Below are positions 60,166-64,000 of a stretch of DNA of 64,000 nt, piece by piece. The notes beneath the pieces were generated by a model that worked only from the letters and a program-made list of their open reading frames with translations, searched no databases and was not told where the DNA came from. Numbering within the stretch: the first letter of the stretch is position 1; each line of letters starts with the position of its first letter. Where the stretch lies: the NCBI GenBank assembly GCA_938041505.1, contig CALITC010000006.1, forward strand, positions 1 through 64,000, in the 5' to 3' direction. This DNA is from an uncultured Patescibacteria group bacterium. GTDB taxonomy: Bacteria; Patescibacteriota; JACMRA01. The position numbers were made by a program, and so were the translations under genes.

Positions 60166-61458
60166 GTGGCTAGGGATCCTTATTTAGTAGCAATTGACTT
60201 CGGTTCGAATTCAGTTAAGTTGGCAGTAGCAAAAGACTCTCTTGACGAGCAAGACAAGATTCAAATTCTTGCTCTCGTTGAGAGAACATCAAGCGGTATT
60301 CGCAAAGGTATTGTTACGAATATGAGCGAAGCAACGGAAGCGCTCATAGACGTAGTTAACCAGGCTGAAAGTATAATTGGCCTCCCTATCAGAAAAGCTG
60401 TTGTAGGTATTAGTGGTCTTGGGGTAACTTTCACCAATTCGGATGGTCTTATTGTTATCTCTAGGCCAGACAACGAAATTCTTGAAGGAGATGTCGACAG
60501 AGTAATTCAAGATAGCCTTACCAAAGCATTTGGATTGGCCAACAACGAGATAATTCACGTAATTCCGAAGAATTTTGTCATAGACAACCAGCAAGGCATT
60601 CGCTACCCGGTAGGCATGATCGGTTCCAAGCTAGAAGCCAAAACACTTATTGTAAGCGTAGAGAGTAGCTATCTAAGAAATTTTGCAAAAGTGTTCAACC
60701 AAGCAAGCATTGACATTACTAATCAATTCTTCACCCCTCTCGCTTCGAGTGATTTCTTGCTCTCGCTAAGACAGAAAAAGGCTGGAACCATACTGGTAGA
60801 TATTGGTAACTCCACAACCTCCTATATTATCTGGGAAAATGAAGAAATTTTTCACTCTGACGTAATCCCTATCGGCTCTGACCACATCACTGCAGATCTT
60901 GCTGTTGGCCTCCAGACCACCATCGAAATGGCTGAAGAAATCAAGAAACAACACTTAGATCTCACCGATGACTTCGAAGGAGAAATAGAAGAAGTGGAGA
61001 TCTTTAATCCTGATCTACAGATCAACGAGACTTTCAAACTCAATGAAATTCGCAACATCGCCAAAGCCAGAGCCGAAGAAATCTTCTTCTACCTCAACAA
61101 AGAACTACGTCGTCTCAACAAGAACGCTCAACTACCTGGAGGTGTAATTCTCGCTGGAGGAGGTGCTAATCTCAAAGGTATAGATGATGTGGCCAAGAAC
61201 ATGCTACACTTACCTATCTTCAAGTATGCGTTTGATCGCAACCAAGTGGAGTTTGTCCCAGATTACAACGACGACCCTACTTTCGTCAACGTAATTGCTC
61301 TTGCTGCCTACTCTCTCTACCACGCAGAAGATATCAACTTCGGAGGCAAACCAAGCAACCCAAACAACACAAGCCGTAACAAGGACGGCAAAGAAGGAGG
61401 CGGTAATCCTTTAGGAGGCATGATGGGCAAACTAGGAAAATTCTTACCTTGGTCGTAA
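60166..61458 (+). CDS. ftsA: cell division protein FtsA
   Basis: LVAIDFGSNSVKLAVAK; RKAVVGISGLGV; GTILVDIGNSTTSYIIWE; PGGVILAGGGANLKGI; GTG start. Confidence 0.9.
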   Translation: MARDPYLVAIDFGSNSVKLAVAKDSLDEQDKIQILALVERTSSGIRKGIVTNMSEATEALIDVVNQAESIIGLPIRKAVVGISGLGVTFTNSDGLIVISRPDNEILEGDVDRVIQDSLTKAFGLANNEIIHVIPKNFVIDNQQGIRYPVGMIGSKLEAKTLIVSVESSYLRNFAKVFNQASIDITNQFFTPLASSDFLLSLRQKKAGTILVDIGNSTTSYIIWENEEIFHSDVIPIGSDHITADLAVGLQTTIEMAEEIKKQHLDLTDDFEGEIEEVEIFNPDLQINETFKLNEIRNIAKARAEEIFFYLNKELRRLNKNAQLPGGVILAGGGANLKGIDDVAKNMLHLPIFKYAFDRNQVEFVPDYNDDPTFVNVIALAAYSLYHAEDINFGGKPSNPNNTSRNKDGKEGGGNPLGGMMGKLGKFLPWS

Positions 61459-61763
61459 TTGAATTTTCAAAAGTTTTGTAAGAATATAGGCGGTTATTGA
61501 ATCAAATTCAAAAATTTTATAATTAGACTTCTTCCTTGATTCCTTCAAGGATTCACTTGTCTCTCCTCTCGATTTACTTGTTTATGATTAATTTGTTCAG
61601 CAACGATCGACTAGAACAATCTCTATTTCTTCTTTCAATAACTACAGATCTCACCAGCTATTATCAGATATTGTGTTGCGGAGACATCATACTCCTGTTG
61701 ACGCATTTGTATTAACTAAGCAATGTTAAATCACACTCTTTATAAAATTACGGAGATAAAGAT

Positions 61764-62315
61764 ATGTGCGAGCAAGGCATATGTTGTGAACAAATTAAAA
61801 TTGAATCAATTTCCAATGTCTCTAAGTTGCTAGATCAGCAAATCATAACGTTAGAAAACAAAAATCAAGCCACAAAAAATATAAGTTTGTTCAAAAAAAC
61901 ACTAGCTGTTTGTGGACTAGCTTGCTTAATGGCTAGTATTTTTCTAATAGGAAGTTTAACCTCTAATATTATACTATTTTTAATAGCTGGAGCTGCGTCA
62001 GCACTAGTAATAGGTCTAGTAAACTTCGGTATTTTTTTGATAGGCTACATTTTTATAGGGATAGACAACCTCGACAACTCTGCGATAGTTGCAGAATTTA
62101 TGGATAATGAAATAGCAATCAACAAGTTCTTATCACAAGGGGCACAAATCACAGAAACAGATCATTCCAACTTGGAAAAAAAATATAGAAAATTGCGAGG
62201 ACTCTCTCAAAAGCTATACGCTGACTTCAATGATCTAGAAAAAGCACATGTATGCAATAGAGATTGGATAGCGAATCTTGCGAGTAACAAGGCTGTGTTA
62301 CAAGCTGTAAGTTAG
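61764..62315 (+). CDS. hypothetical membrane protein
   Basis: 183-aa ORF with two TM segments. Confidence 0.5.
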   Translation: MCEQGICCEQIKIESISNVSKLLDQQIITLENKNQATKNISLFKKTLAVCGLACLMASIFLIGSLTSNIILFLIAGAASALVIGLVNFGIFLIGYIFIGIDNLDNSAIVAEFMDNEIAINKFLSQGAQITETDHSNLEKKYRKLRGLSQKLYADFNDLEKAHVCNRDWIANLASNKAVLQAVS

Positions 62316-62564
62316 CTAAAAACGGTGGATAAATAAATATAAGTCTAGGAGTAATTTTATATACTCCTATTTTTTTTGTATTTCTCAAAAACAGAGCTTA
62401 CCTTCACTAAGAAATTAACTTAAAAATTTTCTAAAATTCACCATACTCTATGGAGCCTTCATCAAATAGTTTAATGTAATCTATTAACTTAGATAGCAAC
62501 TTTTCATACGCTATTAAAAAAATATATTGATAATTTTTTCTCTCTTAATTTCTACTAATTGAAA

Positions 62565-63413
62565 TTACTTAAACACTGATTCACTCAAGAACTTCTTGAT
62601 CTCTTGATATTCTGCCGACTCAACTCTTTGTTCTTCTGTAATATTTGTGCGAACACTCATCTGAAAGTGCACCTCTTCTGGGTGTCCTTCGTAGTATTCT
62701 GTTTGGGCTAAGTAATCTTCTGATTCGTTCCGGTTAATATTGGTCTTGAGGATGAATCCACTATCACAACCCTGGAAGTTACCAAAATATACACCACCGC
62801 TCTCGCTAGAGAATTCTCGAATACCATCACCAAATTCACCTAACAACTTACTTGGACCTCCAAAACCACTATATCCGCACCTATCAGGATTGAGAACTGG
62901 GTTTAGCTCCAATGTTAAGACAGCCTCACCTTTGGTCAAAGTGATATTTCGAGTTACTAGACTATCATAACTTGAAGGTCTTGTCTGAGTTCGAAAATTC
63001 CAACCTGAATCATATGCGAGCTTAAACGAAGGGTAAAACTGATTTGTATACACTTGCGCTTCAAATATCTCTTCAGGAAGAAGAACTTCAGCTGGTTCTG
63101 TGACTGTTTCAATTTTTTCGACCATTTCTTTTTCATCTTCTGACACCTCAGCTGCGACTATCTCCATATCTTCAGCCGGCTTATTGGATACTTCTTCATT
63201 ATCAGTCTGGTCTTCATTACTACGAGAACTAGTTGTAAAAGTGCTTCTGAGACCCTCACTTTGCGAACCAAGGTAATAAAAACCTCCAAAAACCAAACCT
63301 ATCAAAACGCATGCCATCACTATTAGAATAACATACAAACCCTTATTGAAGGTCTTTTCCACTAATTCATCTGGTGCATACTGAACCGAATGATTCTTTT
63401 TTGATTTTGACAT
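62565..63413 (-). CDS. hypothetical membrane-anchored protein
   Basis: N-terminal TM (GLYVILIVMACVLIGLVFGGFYYLG), acidic linker, C-terminal domain. Confidence 0.6.
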   Translation of the reverse strand: MSKSKKNHSVQYAPDELVEKTFNKGLYVILIVMACVLIGLVFGGFYYLGSQSEGLRSTFTTSSRSNEDQTDNEEVSNKPAEDMEIVAAEVSEDEKEMVEKIETVTEPAEVLLPEEIFEAQVYTNQFYPSFKLAYDSGWNFRTQTRPSSYDSLVTRNITLTKGEAVLTLELNPVLNPDRCGYSGFGGPSKLLGEFGDGIREFSSESGGVYFGNFQGCDSGFILKTNINRNESEDYLAQTEYYEGHPEEVHFQMSVRTNITEEQRVESAEYQEIKKFLSESVFK

Positions 63414-63560
63414 AGTATAATTATATCATATATATAACAAATAATCAAATATATTATTACCCAAAATTACAAGAAAATTAACCCCCTAAGCGGATTTGTT
63501 GACAAAAATTCATAAATTACCTGCAATTAGAAGGACAAAAAATCAACCAATACTCTATAC

Positions 63561-64000
63561 ATGGACCAGGAAAAAACTAAGACTCTCAATAAGTACAATA
63601 CGGCAGAATATTTGGAAATCAATACCAACACCCCCAATCCTCACAACTTCATTACTGTGCGTGGAGCCAGAGAACATAATCTGCAGAATGTATCCATGGT
63701 AATCCCCAAAGACCAGCTAGTAGTCTTCACCGGTCTCTCGGGATCAGGAAAGTCTTCACTTGTATTCGATACTATCTATGCCGAAGGTCAAAGACGTTAC
63801 GTAGAGAGCTTATCTTCCTATGCCCGTCAATTCCTAGGTCTCAAAGAAAAACCTGATGTAGACTCCATAGACGGCCTCTCACCAGCTATCTCAATCGATC
63901 AAAAATCAACTTCTCAAAACCCACGCTCAACCGTAGGTACTACCACAGAGATCTACGACTACCTCCGCCTACTATTTGCCAAAATTGGTGTCCAGCACTG
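63561..64000 (+). CDS. uvrA: excinuclease ABC subunit A, 5' part (continues beyond the window)
   Basis: From ATG 63561: [63 protein letters not shown]. Confidence 0.95.
   Translation, partial: MDQEKTKTLNKYNTAEYLEINTNTPNPHNFITVRGAREHNLQNVSMVIPKDQLVVFTGLSGSGKSSLVFDTIYAEGQRRYVESLSSYARQFLGLKEKPDVDSIDGLSPAISIDQKSTSQNPRSTVGTTTEIYDYLRLLFAKIGVQH

Noticed and set aside
63496-63702. Listed + strand ORF of 68 aa
   Set aside because: Overlaps the true uvrA start (63561) in another frame
1-64000. CRISPR array or intact transposon
   Set aside because: No regularly spaced direct repeats, Cas proteins or transposase motifs were recognised

Overview
AT-rich bacterial chromosome segment. Compact gene order, many short hypothetical proteins and a VirB4-like ATPase suggest a Candidate Phyla Radiation/Patescibacteria-type genome (inference only). 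Housekeeping genes: tuf, dnaA, rnpA, rpmH, rnj, lepB, gnd, ychF, rsmI, xseA, rplS, ftsA and the 5' end of uvrA. Accessory content: a Type ISP/IIG restriction-modification enzyme, a Doc-type toxin-antitoxin pair with a second antitoxin-like locus, a subtilase, a sortase-like protein with Cys->Ser in the active-site motif, two fatty-acid desaturase-like proteins and two DM13 proteins. Main candidate for an undescribed system: a three-gene operon at 10380-14210 (PRTase-HAD fusion, PfkB kinase, SIS isomerase). Other notable signals: a promoter-driven structured non-coding region with a 30-codon ORF (17972-18530); a CsoR/CstR-type operator inside the spacer of a near-leaderless promoter; tRNA genes with 45-nt and 9-nt anticodon loops; a candidate +1 frameshift at TTT-TAA; and remnants of ychF and a MazG-like gene that the ORF track misses. 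All calls come from reading the sequence; no database search was run.
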